Shown here: piece by piece, positions 31,580 to 43,569 of the stretch
How positions within the stretch are numbered: position 1 is the stretch's first letter
Layout: every line of letters starts with the position of its first letter
Source of the DNA: Doryteuthis pealeii
Taxonomy: Eukaryota > Mollusca > Cephalopoda > Myopsida > Loliginidae
Assembly: GCA_023376005.1 (NCBI GenBank)
Contig: CM042150.1
Span: forward strand, 70,525,084-70,589,083
Direction: 5' to 3'
Length of the DNA: 64,000 nt
The notes under the pieces: model-generated
What the model was told of the DNA's origin: nothing
The model's database searches: none
The model's input: only the letters and a program-made list of their open reading frames with translations
Position numbers and translations under genes: made by a program

Positions 31580-33250
31580 GTAAGAAATTTTAATTCAATG
31601 ATTAACTATATTTTTTAAATAAGATATGAATGATGCGATTTGCTAAATTTCAAATTAATATTTGAAAAAGAAAAAAAGAATTAGATAAAGTAATCAAATT
31701 TATGTTAAACGATAAATAATCTTATAAGATTATTAATTCAAAAACGTAGTCGATCGAATGTCAAATTATTATAGTAAAGTATACTATATCATAAATTTGA
31801 TAAGAATTTGAGTTTTCAGGTATTTCCGTGAAATGTATTAAGTAATCTAATGGTATTATCTCATGTGCACTATTCTACATTAGTATCATGATTTTATTTG
31901 TATTTCTAATATTAGAATAAATAAATTAACGTGATTATGAAAAATAAAGAAAGGTTTTGTTTACAATTGACGAACGACGGGAATTTATAAAACAAAGTTG
32001 AGTTGTCGTTAAGTGTTTTCATTTGATTTGTTGTTTAATTTGTTTTAAAAATAATTCAATGTATAAAAAGACATACTAATTACATAATTTAGAAAGATCT
32101 TTTTTCTAATGAAATAAATATTTTGAAGATAGAAACAGAAATATGCAATAAATATGATTTGATTTTATGTTAAAATTTAAGTATGAAAAAATGATACTAC
32201 GAATTCTAGATTGACTGAAGTAAAATATAATTTTTTAACTCGCTGTAAAAAATAATTCCATTGATAAAAACTCAATCAAATTACATATTTAGAGAGATTA
32301 TTTCATTCTCTTTTGAACCATATAGATATCTTAAATAAGATTAAACCATAAATAGGCAAGAAAAAAGAATTTGTTTTTTTTCTTCAAATTTAGAATGAAA
32401 AAAAAAAATTATACATATCAGCTCTCTGAAGCCATTTTTTTTTTTAACTCACTGTAAAAAATAATTCTATTAATAAAAACGCATAAAAATTGCATATTCA
32501 GAAAGATTATATTATTTTCTTTTCAACGATATAAATATTTTAAAGATTGGACCAAGAATAGGTGATGAATTCCTAGCAGAACGGCTTAGACTGCAAAATT
32601 TATTCACTAAACTGATACATTTCTGCTGTAGATCGCTATAAATCGCTGTAAAAAAAAAAAGTCAGCCAGCGGACAATATTTTATTATCAGCAGGTGCTGG
32701 TATATGGATAGTTCTGCAAATTGGATGATTTTGGCTTAATTAATTAATTATATCCCTTAATTAGTAAAAATCCATAACCAAATTTGACATGTTTCTTAGT
32801 TAGAAGGATATTAATCTATATGCAAGATTCCAAATCTGAGTGACTTCTCTTTTCTGTGTTATAGATCCACACATACATACCAAAAACTTACTCTTATATA
32901 TTTAGATTTATATATATATCAGTGATGCTGGTAGCTTTTTGATTTAGTGCATCTTGTGATGCACATATTTGCTTTGAATGAGTTCTCGGGAAAATTTATG
33001 GGTCCCAACTAAAATTTCTTAATAGATTGTAGGGTTTTTATTTATGATTTGGGGGAACAACTAAAGCTGACTTACTCTTCTTAACCTATCCTGTATAATG
33101 AATTTCTAAGAAACTATTGCCATGTATTTACAGTTAGCTTGATATGGTGAGGAAAGAAAAAAGAAAAACCCTGGGATGGGCAGATACAATTTTACTGCAT
33201 CCTTTTAGATTTTTGTGCATCAGGGACACAGGACACATACCTATGAGCAT
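31580..33250. other. AT-rich stretch with a degenerate 190-220-bp tandem repeat
   Basis: Three degenerate units begin near 32030, 32225 and 32440. Each reads roughly CTCGCTGTAAAAAATAATTC, then ATAAAAAC, TTACATATT and AGAAAGATTAT. It is followed by a Helitron-like terminus near 32688. (TA)n lies at 33258-33282. No gene was found. Confidence 0.55.
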
Positions 33251-33282
<32 letters not shown>

Positions 33283-33769
33283 ATGGAGATAGACTGCATT
33301 TTTGTCTGAAGCCGAAACTCCGTCACGGATGACGTCAGATATTCCAAACTAAATTCTAGCATTTATCCATGAGAACCTAATTTATAATCAATTTGTATTA
33401 TACTTAATATTAAAGGAACAAATTGCTTTATATACAAGTATTGAGATGCGTTTGTAATATCTGGTTTGTAATATTTGCATAGCCAATTTTCAACGAATCT
33501 TTTAATAAATGCATGTTTAGTTCTAAACAGTTTCTAATTGATATTTTAATTTTTATTTGTATTTATAATTATTTCATGTATAAAGTTTTGCGAGAAATTA
33601 ATTTAAAAATAAAGATACAGCCACTAATTTAAATGTTACGTTAAATTATTAGTTATGGTATTTTGTCCGTGACTACTTCCGTTTTCGTTGCGGTAAAAAA
33701 AAAAATATTTTTAAAGTTTTAATAGAGTTAATTTTTAATGAAAAAATTTATAGATAAAATTTATTTTCA

Positions 33770-34506
33770 ATTTTCGCGGCACCTTCACAAATATAACAAG
33801 TATTTTTTATTTCAAATTTTATTATTCCTTTTAGGAATTTAAAAAAGATGTTTACATTTATTTTTAATTCAAAATTTGTTTACGGTTATTCCATATTAGT
33901 AATATTAAAATTAAAATAACAACCAGTTCTGAGCGATGCTTTTCCGCTAAATATGATGACCGTGATTTATTTAGAAATTAAGAAATATCTTTTAATTTTA
34001 ATTTGTCATAAATATACCCTTGGACCTTGTCAACCATTTACAGAAAATAGTTTGTTGATTTTTTAAAAAATACAAGTAGGTCTGAATCAGACGACAAAAA
34101 AAAATGATTTTACGTGTTTGTTTTTTTAACACTTAGCGCTTCTTTCTTAAACTAAAAATTAATCTTTATTTTTTATCATAATTGACGCAATACTTTTAAA
34201 ATTCATTATTCAACAATGTTTAACCGAAGTTCGGTTTGTATAACAAAAGCGGTGATAAAAAAAAAGTCCCCTACCTAAATCGAGGCCACCGAAATCGGTG
34301 GTCTCACCTAAATACAATAAAACAAATGATACAAACACCATGAAAACATTTATAGATAAAATTCATTTTTAATTTTCGCGGCACCTTCACAAATATAACA
34401 AGTATTTTTTATTTCAAATTATTTTATTCCTATTAGGAATTAAAAAAAGATGTTTACTTTTATTTTTAATTCAAAATTTGTTTACGGTTATTTCATATTA
34501 GTAATG
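33770..34506 (+). repeat. Direct duplication of about 140 bp, about 600 bp apart
   Basis: The block TTTTCGCGGCACCTTCACAA through TTGTTTACGGTTAT occurs at 33770-33906 and again at 34370-34506 in the same orientation. It lies in the 5' half of H1. Confidence 0.8.
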
Positions 34507-34699
34507 TTATTTTTCATCATTTATTTAAATTAATTGTAGCGAGAAATTAATAGTATTTTGTTCAATGTTTAAACAATGTTTAAACAATACACATTCATCA
34601 ATAAGAGGAATACTATTCTATATTAGATGATTGAAAATAGCATTTTACTTCGAGTTTATATAAATTTTGTTTGTTTTTAAAAATTAAATAAATAAAATA

Positions 34700-35625
34700 A
34701 TTCGTCGGACCTGAGCATCTGAAACCCCATCTAAATTTTAAAAAATCTTTTTTCTTTTTCTTCAATGGATTATTATCGATTACACACCAATCTATCAGAT
34801 TGTAAAAAAAAAAATTCAAAAAAGTTATTTATTTTTCGAGTTTTCAGGGGTGCTCAGTTCCCCGTATAAGTTTATTGTAAATCGATCCCCCATATCGGAA
34901 CCGCTAAAAAATTTTTTTTTTTTCTTCAATGGATTGTTATCGATTACACATCAATCTATCAGATTGTAAAAAAAAAAGAGCGCTCTACCTGAACAGTTGG
35001 GCTGAATTTGCACAAAGGTGTCAAAATTAAGGTGACACTGAAAAAACAGAACCCACAAATTTTGTAATAAAACTGTTAATTGTAACTAGGGGGGTTTAGG
35101 GTTAGGATTTGAGGTTAGGGTTGGTGTTGGGGTTTAAGGTTAGTTTAATGCGAAAATAAATAAATAATTTGGGTTCTGTTTTTTCTGGGCCACCCTAACT
35201 TTGACACATTTGCACCAGTTTCCTTTCGAGCGGTTCTGATATGGGGCAGCGATTTACTATAAACTTATATGTCGGCATGAGCACCCCTGAAAACTCAAAA
35301 AATAAAGAACATTTAAGAATTTTTTTAAAAACCTGATAGATTGGTGTGTAATCGATAATAATCCATTGAAGGAAAACAATAAAATAAATAAATGAATAAA
35401 TTTTGTAGCGGTTCTGATATGGGGGATCGATTTACGATAAACTTATACGGGGAACTGAGCACCGTGAAAAATAAATAACTTTTTTGAATTTTTTTTTCTT
35501 TTACAATCTGATAGATTGGTGTGCAATTGATAATAATCCATTAAAAGAAAGAAGAAAAAAAATTAAAAACAAAAATTTTAGATGGGGGGTTTCCAGATGC
35601 TCAGGTCTGCCAATTATTCAATTTA
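34700..35625. repeat. Nested palindrome with MITE at its centre
   Basis: Outer arms 34700-34905 and 35410-35622 share GACCTGAGCATCTG, ATGGATTATTATCGATTACA and GTATAAGTTTATTGTAAATC in opposite orientation. A second shorter pair lies inside (34912-34985 and 35225-35400). MITE T copy 2 occupies the loop. In H2 the left-arm module is present twice as a direct repeat and the right arm is missing. Confidence 0.85.
35031..35194. mobile_element. MITE family T, copy 2
   Basis: 164 bp with termini GGTGACACTGAAAAAACAGA and its inverted counterpart ending GGGCCACC. The core has GGTTTAGGGTTAGGATTTGA and GGTTAGGGTTGG, which are telomere-like. Its flanks GCACAAAGGTGTCAAA and TTTGACACATTTGC form a further inverted pair. 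Confidence 0.8.
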
Positions 35626-35979
35626 ATGCTTACTTAAATGGATATAAAATTTATTAAATCTCTAAGAAAATGAATTAAGAGTGTAACAACATATATTATA
35701 TTCATTAATTTATTGTACAAGCATTTTTACATAAACTAGCAAAAAATGCCATCTGGGGGGTTATAAAAATTAATTTTTGAAAGATATTGTCTGAGTTAAA
35801 ATTTCCATATAAGAGGGTTTGTATTATCGGTAAAATCATCAAATTTATTAAAGGAGTAAAGAAAAATGAAACCATTTGAAATGGAAACTTACTTCTGTCC
35901 CCCTCAAATCAAAATGTTGCATGCATCTATTGATTATTAATCAAATAATTTTTTATCAATGACAGTGTTTTGATGTAAG
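35626..35979. other. AT-rich spacer inside H1
   Basis: No gene or repeat was recognised between the palindrome and the satellite block. Confidence 0.5.
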
Positions 35980-38385
35980 CAGTGACAGTTTTAGTTACAG
36001 ACAAATTGATACTGAATCTATTATCAAAAGATTTTATTTATTGAAAAATTTTTTTACAAAATTCATATTTTTACATAAGTGTACCAAACAAAATTTAGTT
36101 GAAAATAAATCTATGAATTAGATTTTTTATTTCCTCCGATTAAAAAAAATTAATATTAGGTATTATTTAGCATTTAAAAATTGATTTAAGTATCATTACT
36201 CTATTTTATTTTATGTAATACTTATTTACACTAAAACTAAATGTTTGTTAAATGTAAAATAAACAAGGTGAATATTTATTGTTTTATTTCAAAGATTTTA
36301 GAAATAATCAAAACAATAAAAAATCATTTTGTATAGTTGATTGTTTTCTTCATTGATAAACTAAATTTAATTTTATTATTGAATATCATTTCAGGAAAAT
36401 TTTTTTTGTGTAGAAAGTTAACTTTCCTAATTTCTATTTCAAATTTTTTATTTTTTACTCCTTTAATGAATTCAATGATTTTAATTACTAAAATCATTAA
36501 ATGTTGAATATCCTTTTAAAGTTTTTGGCATATTTTAGCATTGTTGTTTTTTATTACTTTATTTGATTTATTAATTTTACAGCAACATAGTTTTAGTTAC
36601 AGACAAATTGATACTGAATCTCTTATCAAAAGATTTTATTTATTGAAGAAAAGTTTTAAAGAATTTATCTTTTTACAGAATTTTACCAAATAAAATTTAG
36701 TTGAAAATAAATCTATAAATTAGATATTTTTATTTACTCCGATTAAAAAAAAATTAATATTAGGTATTATTTAGCATTTAAATATTGATTTAAGTATCAT
36801 TACTCTATTTTATTTTATATAATATTCATTTACACTAAAGCTAAATGTTTGTTAAATGTAAAATAAATAAGGTGAATATTTATTGTTTTATTTCAAAGAT
36901 TTTAGAAATAATCAAAACAATAAAAAATCATTTTGTATAGTTGATTGTTTTATTCATTGATAAACCAAATTTAATTTTATTATAAAAATATCATCTCAGG
37001 AAACACTTTGGTGTAGAAAGTTAACTTTCCTAATTTCTATTTCAAATTGTTTATTTTTTACTCCTTTAATGAATTTGATGATTTTAATTACTAAAATCAT
37101 TAAATGTTGAATGTCCTTTTAAAGTTTTTGGCATATTTTGGCATTGTTGTTTTTTATTACTTTATTTGATTTATTAATTTTACAGCAACATAGTTTTAGT
37201 TACAGACAAATTGATACTGAATCTCTTATCAAAAGATTTTATTTATTGAAGAAAAGTTTTAAAGAATTTATCTTTTTACAGAATTTTACCAAATAAAATT
37301 TAGTTGAAAATAAATCTATAAATTAGATATTTTTATTTACTCCGATTAAAAAAAATTAATATTAGGTATTATTTAGCATTTAAATATTGATTTAAGTATC
37401 ATTACTCTATTTTATTTTTATATAATATTCATTTACACTAAAGCTAAATGTTTGTTAAATGTAAAATAAATAAGGTGAATATTTATTGTTTTATTTCAAA
37501 GATTTTAGAAATAATCAAAACAATAAAAAATCATTTTGTATAGTTGATTGTTTTATTCATTGATAAACCAAATTTAATTTTATTATAAAAATATCATCTC
37601 AGGAAACACTTTGGTGTAGAAAGTTAACTTTCCTAATTTCTATTTCAAATTGTTTATTTTTTACTCCTTTAATGAATTTGATGATTTTAATTACTAAAAT
37701 CATTAAATGTTGAATGTCCTTTTAAAGTTTTTGGCATATTTTGGCATTGTTGTTTTTTATTACTTTATTTGATTTATTAATTTTACAGCAACATAGTTTT
37801 AGTTACAGACAAATTGATACTGAATCTCTTATCAAAAGATTTTATTTATTGAAGAAAATTTTAAAGAATTTATCTTTTTACAGAATTTTACCAAATAAAA
37901 TTTAGTTGAAAATAAATCTATAAATTAGATATTTTTTTTACTCCGATTAAAAAATAATTAATATTAGGTATTATTTAGCATTTAAAATTGATTTAAGTAT
38001 CATTACTCTATTTTATTTTATATTATTTATTTACACTAAAGCTAAATGTTTGTTAATGTAAAATAAATAAGGTGAATATTTTTGTTTTATTTCAAAGATT
38101 TTAGAAATAATCAAAACAATAAAAAATCATTTTGTATAGTTGATTGTTTTATTCATTGATAAACCAAATTTAATTTTATTATTGAATATCATTCAGGAAA
38201 CACTTTGGTGTAGAAAGTTAACTTTCCTAATTTCTATTTCAAATTGTTTATTTTTTACTCCTTTAATGAATTTGATGATTTTAATTACTAAAATCATTAA
38301 ATGTTGAATATCCTTTTAAAGTTTTTGGCATATTTTGGCATTGTTGTTTTTTATTACTTAATTCATTTATTAATTTTACTTGGAT
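35980..38385 (+). repeat. 603-bp satellite, four tandem copies
   Basis: The landmark ACAGACAAATTGATACTGAA recurs at 35997, 36599, 37202 and 37805, giving periods of 602, 603 and 603. Copies 2 and 3 are almost identical. Copy 1 is the most diverged, and copy 4 has small deletions. Each copy also has ATAAGGTGAATATTT, GTAGAAAGTTAACTTTCCTA and TTGGCATATTTTGGCATTG. No ORF. The final partial unit runs straight into the 3' end of H1, and its end is also found in H2 (40110-40240). Confidence 0.92.
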
Positions 38386-38481
38386 ACTACCCCTCTGACA
38401 TTGAATTTTAAATCCCACTCCTAAGGCTATATTTTTTAAAATTTTATTTTTACACCCCGAAGGGCGGTTTTGTTATGCTAG

Positions 38482-40238
38482 TATATATAATGGAGATAGA
38501 ATGCATTTTTGTCTGAAGCAAACTATGTCACGGCCTACGTCACAGATTCCACAATTTATTAATGAGAACCTAATTTATAATCAATATAATCTATACATAA
38601 AATAAATAGTAGAACATTAGTTTATATACATTATGAAATTTTCGTTGTAATATCTGATGGTCTAGGCTGTTTTTTAATGAATCTTTCAATAAATGCATGT
38701 TTAGTTATATACATTTTTACATAGTTATTTTTATTTGTATTTGTATTTATAATTATTTAATGTATAAAGTTTTGCAAGAAATTTATCTATAAACAAGATA
38801 CAGCTAATTATTCATATCTTACATTAAATTATTACTTGAGGTATTTTGCCTGTGACTGCTTCCGTTTTCGTTACCGTAAAAATACGGTAAAAAAACATTT
38901 TTGTTTAATAGAGTTATTAAGTTATAAGTTGTTTTTTTTTACCCATTCATTTAATTAAAATACAATTTGTAGAATTATGTAAAGATATTTATTTTAAAAT
39001 CTTTTTTCTTCGTATTATATCGGTTTGTTTATTTTTTCAAAAACCGGTGAAAAAAAAAACCTGACCCCTCTATTCTTATGTACCTGTTAATATATTTCAT
39101 TAAACTTGACTAAACTAAATGTTTGTTGACGTTTGAAAGCAATTTATGGAAAATAGTGATAGATTTCAAGTTGGTGATGAATTTTTAAACTAACATTCGT
39201 TCAATTTTAATAAAATTTTGGAGAATTAAGTAATTTAACAAAGATATTTTCAAAACAAAACATTGTTTTCAGTTGATGCATTTTAGGTAAGTAATTGATT
39301 TTAAAAAATGTTATTGTCATGTGAGTTTGTTATTTAATTTATTCTTCAATTCTTTCAGTTTAGATTTATCAAAAGTTTTATTTTATTTAAGGAAGGAAAA
39401 TAAGTTATTTGCGGAGATATATTTCTTTCGGATTTGACTTCTAAAATGTGACATGGACGGAAAAGTTTTGTTTATTTGGTGGACCTGAACTTTTGGACCC
39501 CCCCCCCTCTAAAATTTTTGTTTTTAATTTTTGTTATTTTTCTTCAATGGATTATTATCGATTACACACCAATCTATCAGATTGTAAAAAAAAAAATTCT
39601 AAAAAGTTCTTTATTTCTCGAGTTTTCAGGGATGCTCAGTTTCCCATATAAGTTTATCGTAAATCGATCCCCCATATTGGAACTGCTTAAAACAACTTTT
39701 TCTTTGTAATTTTTTTTCTTTTTCTTCAATGGATTATTTACACACCAATCTATCAGATTGTAAAAAAAAATTCTTAAAAGTTATTTATTTATTGAGTTTT
39801 CATGGGTGCTCATTTCCCCGTATAAGTTTATAGTAAATCGATCCCCCATATCGGAACCACTCTATCTTAACAGTTGGGCTGAATTTACACTAAGGTGTCA
39901 AAATTAAGGTGACACAGAAAAAACAGAACCCACAAATTTTGTAATAAAACTGTTAATTTTAACTAGGGGTGTGTGTAGGGGTTGGTGTTGGGGTTTAAGG
40001 TTAGTTTATTGGGAAAATAAATAAATAATTTCGGTTCTGTTTTTTCTGGGCCACCCTAACTTTGACACCTTTGCACAAGTTCAGTTCGAGCGGTTCTGAT
40101 ATAAAAATATTTTGGCATTGTTGTTTTTTATTACTTTAATTGATTTATTAATTTTACTTGGATACTCCCACTCCCCTCAGGCTATATTTTTCAAAAGTTT
40201 ATTTTTACACCGCCTGAAGGGCGATTTTGTTTTACTAG
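38482..40238 (+). mobile_element. Helentron-like non-autonomous element H2
   Basis: It starts TATATAATGGAGATAGAATG immediately after the CTAG of H1. It carries the same 5' block (GAGAACCTAATTTATAATCA, TAAATGCATGTTTAGTT, CTTCCGTTTTCGTTACCG). In the middle are two direct copies of the palindrome-arm module (39535-39690, 39715-39860) and MITE T copy 3. It ends CACCGCCTGAAGGGCG, TTTTGTTTTA and CTAG at 40235-40238, where CGCC/GGCG form the terminal hairpin. H1 and H2 abut head to tail. Confidence 0.5.
39908..40055. mobile_element. MITE family T, copy 3
   Basis: Termini GGTGACACAGAAAAAACAGA and the inverted end GGGCCACC. The core GTAGGGGTTGGTGTTGGGGT has lost most of the TTAGGG-like part compared with copy 2. 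Confidence 0.8.
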
Positions 40239-40239
40239 T

Positions 40240-40757
40240 ATATATAATTGAAGTAGGTTATTTATGAAAGTGCAGCAAATTATACTGATGAATTTTAGCT
40301 CTTATTTACAAAGATGAAAATACTGATTTTAGAACTGGGATTTTTATGCACCTACTTAGCAAAAAGTATTTAGAAGTAGAATAGCTTTTAGTAGATGAAT
40401 GTTAAAATACCTTGTATAGTTTTGAGATGAATAATTATCATTCCAAGAATTGTTCAGACAATTGAACTCATTCTTTATGTTGCTTTTTTTTGTTACCACA
40501 ATATTTCAGACAATCTATTTAGCATTCCCTGCAGTTTATCTGAAATCTGGAGACTTAGACAAATTTGCACCTTAATCAGTTCATATTGCAATTTCTTAAG
40601 TATTTCTGGTTCAATCTTAAAAATATTTATATGGTTGGAAGGAAAATAAAATAATCTTTCTAAATATATAATTTGTATGTGTTTTTATCCATTGAATTAT
40701 TTTTTTACATTGAGTTAAAATGGTATTTTGCCTCGAACAGCCGAAAATGCGAAAAAA

Positions 40758-40789
<32 letters not shown>

Positions 40790-41300
40790 GAGACTAAATT
40801 TTAGAGATTAATTTGTTTTGTAAAATCAAAGTGGCTAATCTTTATCAATATTCTTGAAATTGTGCACTCAATTAAAAGAACTTAAACTACAACCAGGAAG
40901 TTGGTTTTTTTCCTGTGGAAGCGAAAATATAATGGAGCAAATTCGATGAAGATTCCTTCAAAATGTATACAGTAAACAAAAAAAGAGCACTATATCCTTT
41001 CAATCTACTCCCTTCTTTAGCTGCATAATCCATTGTAAAGAGTCGGGTATCTCTTTTCTGGTTTTCACTACCAGAAAAGAAAAAAAAAAGAATTCTTCCC
41101 TTTTTCCTTGGATTGTACATAAAACTGTAGAATTGTACATTGCTGTAGAATGGATTAGCCAAAATATTGTAACAACAAAAGAAACAAAAAAATGAGGTTA
41201 TTTGTCAGTATTGTTCCTATTATACTTGATCTAATAAATTAACTGTATATATATTGATGGATATTATTTATTATGATCTTATAATTTGTGTAGAAGGTTT
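40240..41300. other. AT-rich non-coding stretch
   Basis: A T run of about 31 lies at 40762-40792. No gene was recognised. The 91-codon minus frame at 40887-41162 has no domain. Confidence 0.5.
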
Positions 41301-41302
41301 CA

Positions 41303-41721
41303 TCAAAAAGTATAGAACTGAATTTTTAATTAAAAAAAAAATTTTAATGAACATGTGAGAACGACTGAGTAATGGTTATAATAAAGTGATGTCTAGACAT
41401 GTCAGTGCCAATTCTCAATACTTTTTGATTTTTTGGTGGACACAGAATTGTGCAAGTGTAGCTCTCGTCATACTCAACAGACCCTCAGCTACACGTAACT
41501 TTTTCTTGTTTCCTAAACTGAAATTTTATCTCAAGAGTAACATTGAAAATGGAGATGATAACGAAAGAAACATAATAGTGTAGCATCACATCATATCAAA
41601 AGAAAAGTTTCTGAGGTGCTTTGATCAACAGAAAACTTGCTAGAATAAGTTTGAAGAAAACTTTTCATTCATTGTTCATTTCTGTCTTGGTGAATACAGC
41701 TTCAGTCTTGATACTTTTTGA
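41303..41721 (+). mobile_element. Internally deleted mariner element
   Basis: Termini TCAAAAAGTAT (41303-41313) and ATACTTTTTGA (41711-41721) are inverted. The 419-bp element keeps only the transposase C-terminus: FFLFPKLKFYLKSNIE (the block after the last catalytic Asp), then EKFLRCFDQQKTC-stop-NKF, matching the mariner tail FxRCFxQWKxRWNKC. Stops are present. It is a MITE-like deletion derivative, mobile only with outside transposase. Confidence 0.7.
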
Positions 41722-41849
41722 ACACAAAATCTAAAAGACTGAAAGCTGTATATTTTATCTGTGGGAATATTAGGTCTGTTTTCCTAAAGAATAAAATTGT
41801 TCCAAATCTTTGTCTATTTCAACTAGTTGACAGTAAGCAAAAATTCATA

Positions 41850-43560
41850 ATTATACTTATGTAAAACTATATCCATCTTTTTATTAATATTAGGAGCATT
41901 CTAACTTTCTATTGCCATAGTGCAAACCCAGATCTTTTGTCTTTATCAGAAATTGGCTTAAATCCATTTATATCCAATGGGAAATTTAATATTCCTAGCT
42001 CATTCACCATTCATAACTAAACACGACCCTCTTGTCATGGCCTCCATATGAAGGAAGGCTTTCTCAATGATAAAGCATCCTCCATGAAGTTACTAATTCC
42101 CTATCCATGTTCTTTTGCATTACTTTATTCCACAGCGCCACTTTAATTTTCACTATCTATTGTTCTCAAAGTAGTGAATATGCTGTAATTGATCAGATAG
42201 GCTATCAAATCAACAGAATCTTTGTTGAATATCCTTCAGCTAGTTTCCACATCCATGTAACTTTAATGTTTACCATGTAGAATGACTTGTCTATTTCAAC
42301 ACAACTGATCACAAAAGAAGGCTATGCTATAACCTCTTAATTGTCTAGGGGTTAAGTTAGAACATTGATGAGCTAACTCTTGTTCCTGACTATGATAGCC
42401 AATATTCAAATCTCTTAGATATCTTTTTACCAACCTGTCCTGACCTTTGTACTTCTGCAGTGACCTCACCTATTGGCAGATCTGGTCATTCTGTAGTCAG
42501 TTATTATCATGTGGTATGCCATTCCATCACACCGTGTTTAGATATTTAAAAGCTGGTATAGTTTTTGTTTATTTTTGGCTAATGCTCCACCTGAATATTT
42601 CTTCAGGTTCAGAGTATCTAAAATAGCCTTCTTTATCCCTGACTGACTGCTAGCTGATATTGATGCCTTTATTTCTTGTACAAAATACCAAAAAGAAGCC
42701 TAATTCTCAAAGTTGATGTATACTTGCATGTGCTGTGGTCATTGCTTATTGCAATCATTATTTTCATCTTTACCACCAGAATAGATGGGATAAAAATTTG
42801 AAGGCATTTTCAAACTGCTTGCAGTTGTTGAGGAATGCCAAGGCCAGTTATTCTAAATCTGTTCAGGTAAAGATTGGCCAGGTAAAGCTGGGTTCACTTG
42901 AGTTTTAGAGGATCACAGAGCTCTGAATTGAGGAAAGTTATCAATACTAACCATCATCAGTAGTCTTGAAATCATGGCATCTTCCTTAGACAAGACAAAG
43001 CTAATTGCCAGACATTTTGCTTTTAACTTCACTCTGAACAACACAAACCGTTTTCTACCTGATTTTTCATCTTATACTGATTTCTCTTTTTATAACATTA
43101 GAATTTCAGAAAAGGTTTCCAACCTCATTCTCAAATCAGATAAGGCAATGGGCCCAGATAACATCCTGGTTGTGGTTGTAAAGGCCTTTCTTCTGAGCTG
43201 TCCCTTGTCCTAGCAAAGTTATTTAACCATTGTCTAAAGGAAAAATATTAAGGTATAGAACAAAGGACCCAAGCTCTTAAGTCTAATATAACTGGAAGGA
43301 TTTACTTCATCATGAAGTCCTTTCTTAATGGTAGATCCATGAAGGTTGTAGTTAATGACCAGTCCATTGTAATTAATGCAGGGGTTCCCCAAGGCTCTGT
43401 TGTTGATGGAACTCATTTGTCAACATCTTTGCTGATAACACTTTATCATCTGACCTTAGAAAATGTTTCTTTTATTACTCTTACCTTTCATTTATCATTT
43501 TCTCCCCCTTATAGTGGCCAATTGACCTTGCTTAGGGTGACTTTGAATAAAATAAAAAAT
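41850..43560 (+). pseudogene. Decayed LINE (endonuclease plus reverse transcriptase)
   Basis: Fragments in order are: AP-endonuclease-like LSLSEIG/ITKHDPL; YPSASFHIHVTLMF with a YP(S)ADVHVFGDFN-like pattern; VPDYDSQYSNLLDIFL-PTCPD and IGRSGHSVVS (end of endonuclease); then ASSLDKTKLIARHFAFNFTL and SEKVSNLILKSDKAMGPDNI (RT start); and MKSFLNGRSMKVVVN with INAGVPQGSV (RT palm). The FADD box is lost after about 43410. The type is jockey/CR1-like by pattern. Multiple stops and shifts. Confidence 0.8.
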
Positions 43561-43569
43561 CAATGAATT

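Larger units (their letters stand above)
33281..38481 (+). mobile_element. Helentron-like non-autonomous element H1
   Basis: The 5' part TAATGGAGATAGACTGCATT, then TTTGTCTGAAGC, GACGTCA, GAGAACCTAATTTATAATCA and TAAATGCATGTTTAGTT, is shared in order with H2 (38487) and H3 (62912). The 3' end has ACACCCCGAAGGGCGG, a short hairpin, then TTTTGTTATG and CTAG. Inside are a 145-bp direct duplication, a large palindrome, MITE T copy 2 and four 603-bp tandem repeats. Hairpin plus CTRR end, no TIR, and internal tandem repeats are features of non-autonomous Helentrons (DINE-1/pearl type). No Rep/helicase ORF is present. Confidence 0.5.

Noticed and set aside
34613..34819. 68-codon minus-strand frame
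   Set aside because: Lies in the arm of the nested palindrome of H1; no domain.
35094..35130. True interstitial telomere block
   Set aside because: The TTAGGG-like units are few and degenerate and form part of the MITE core.
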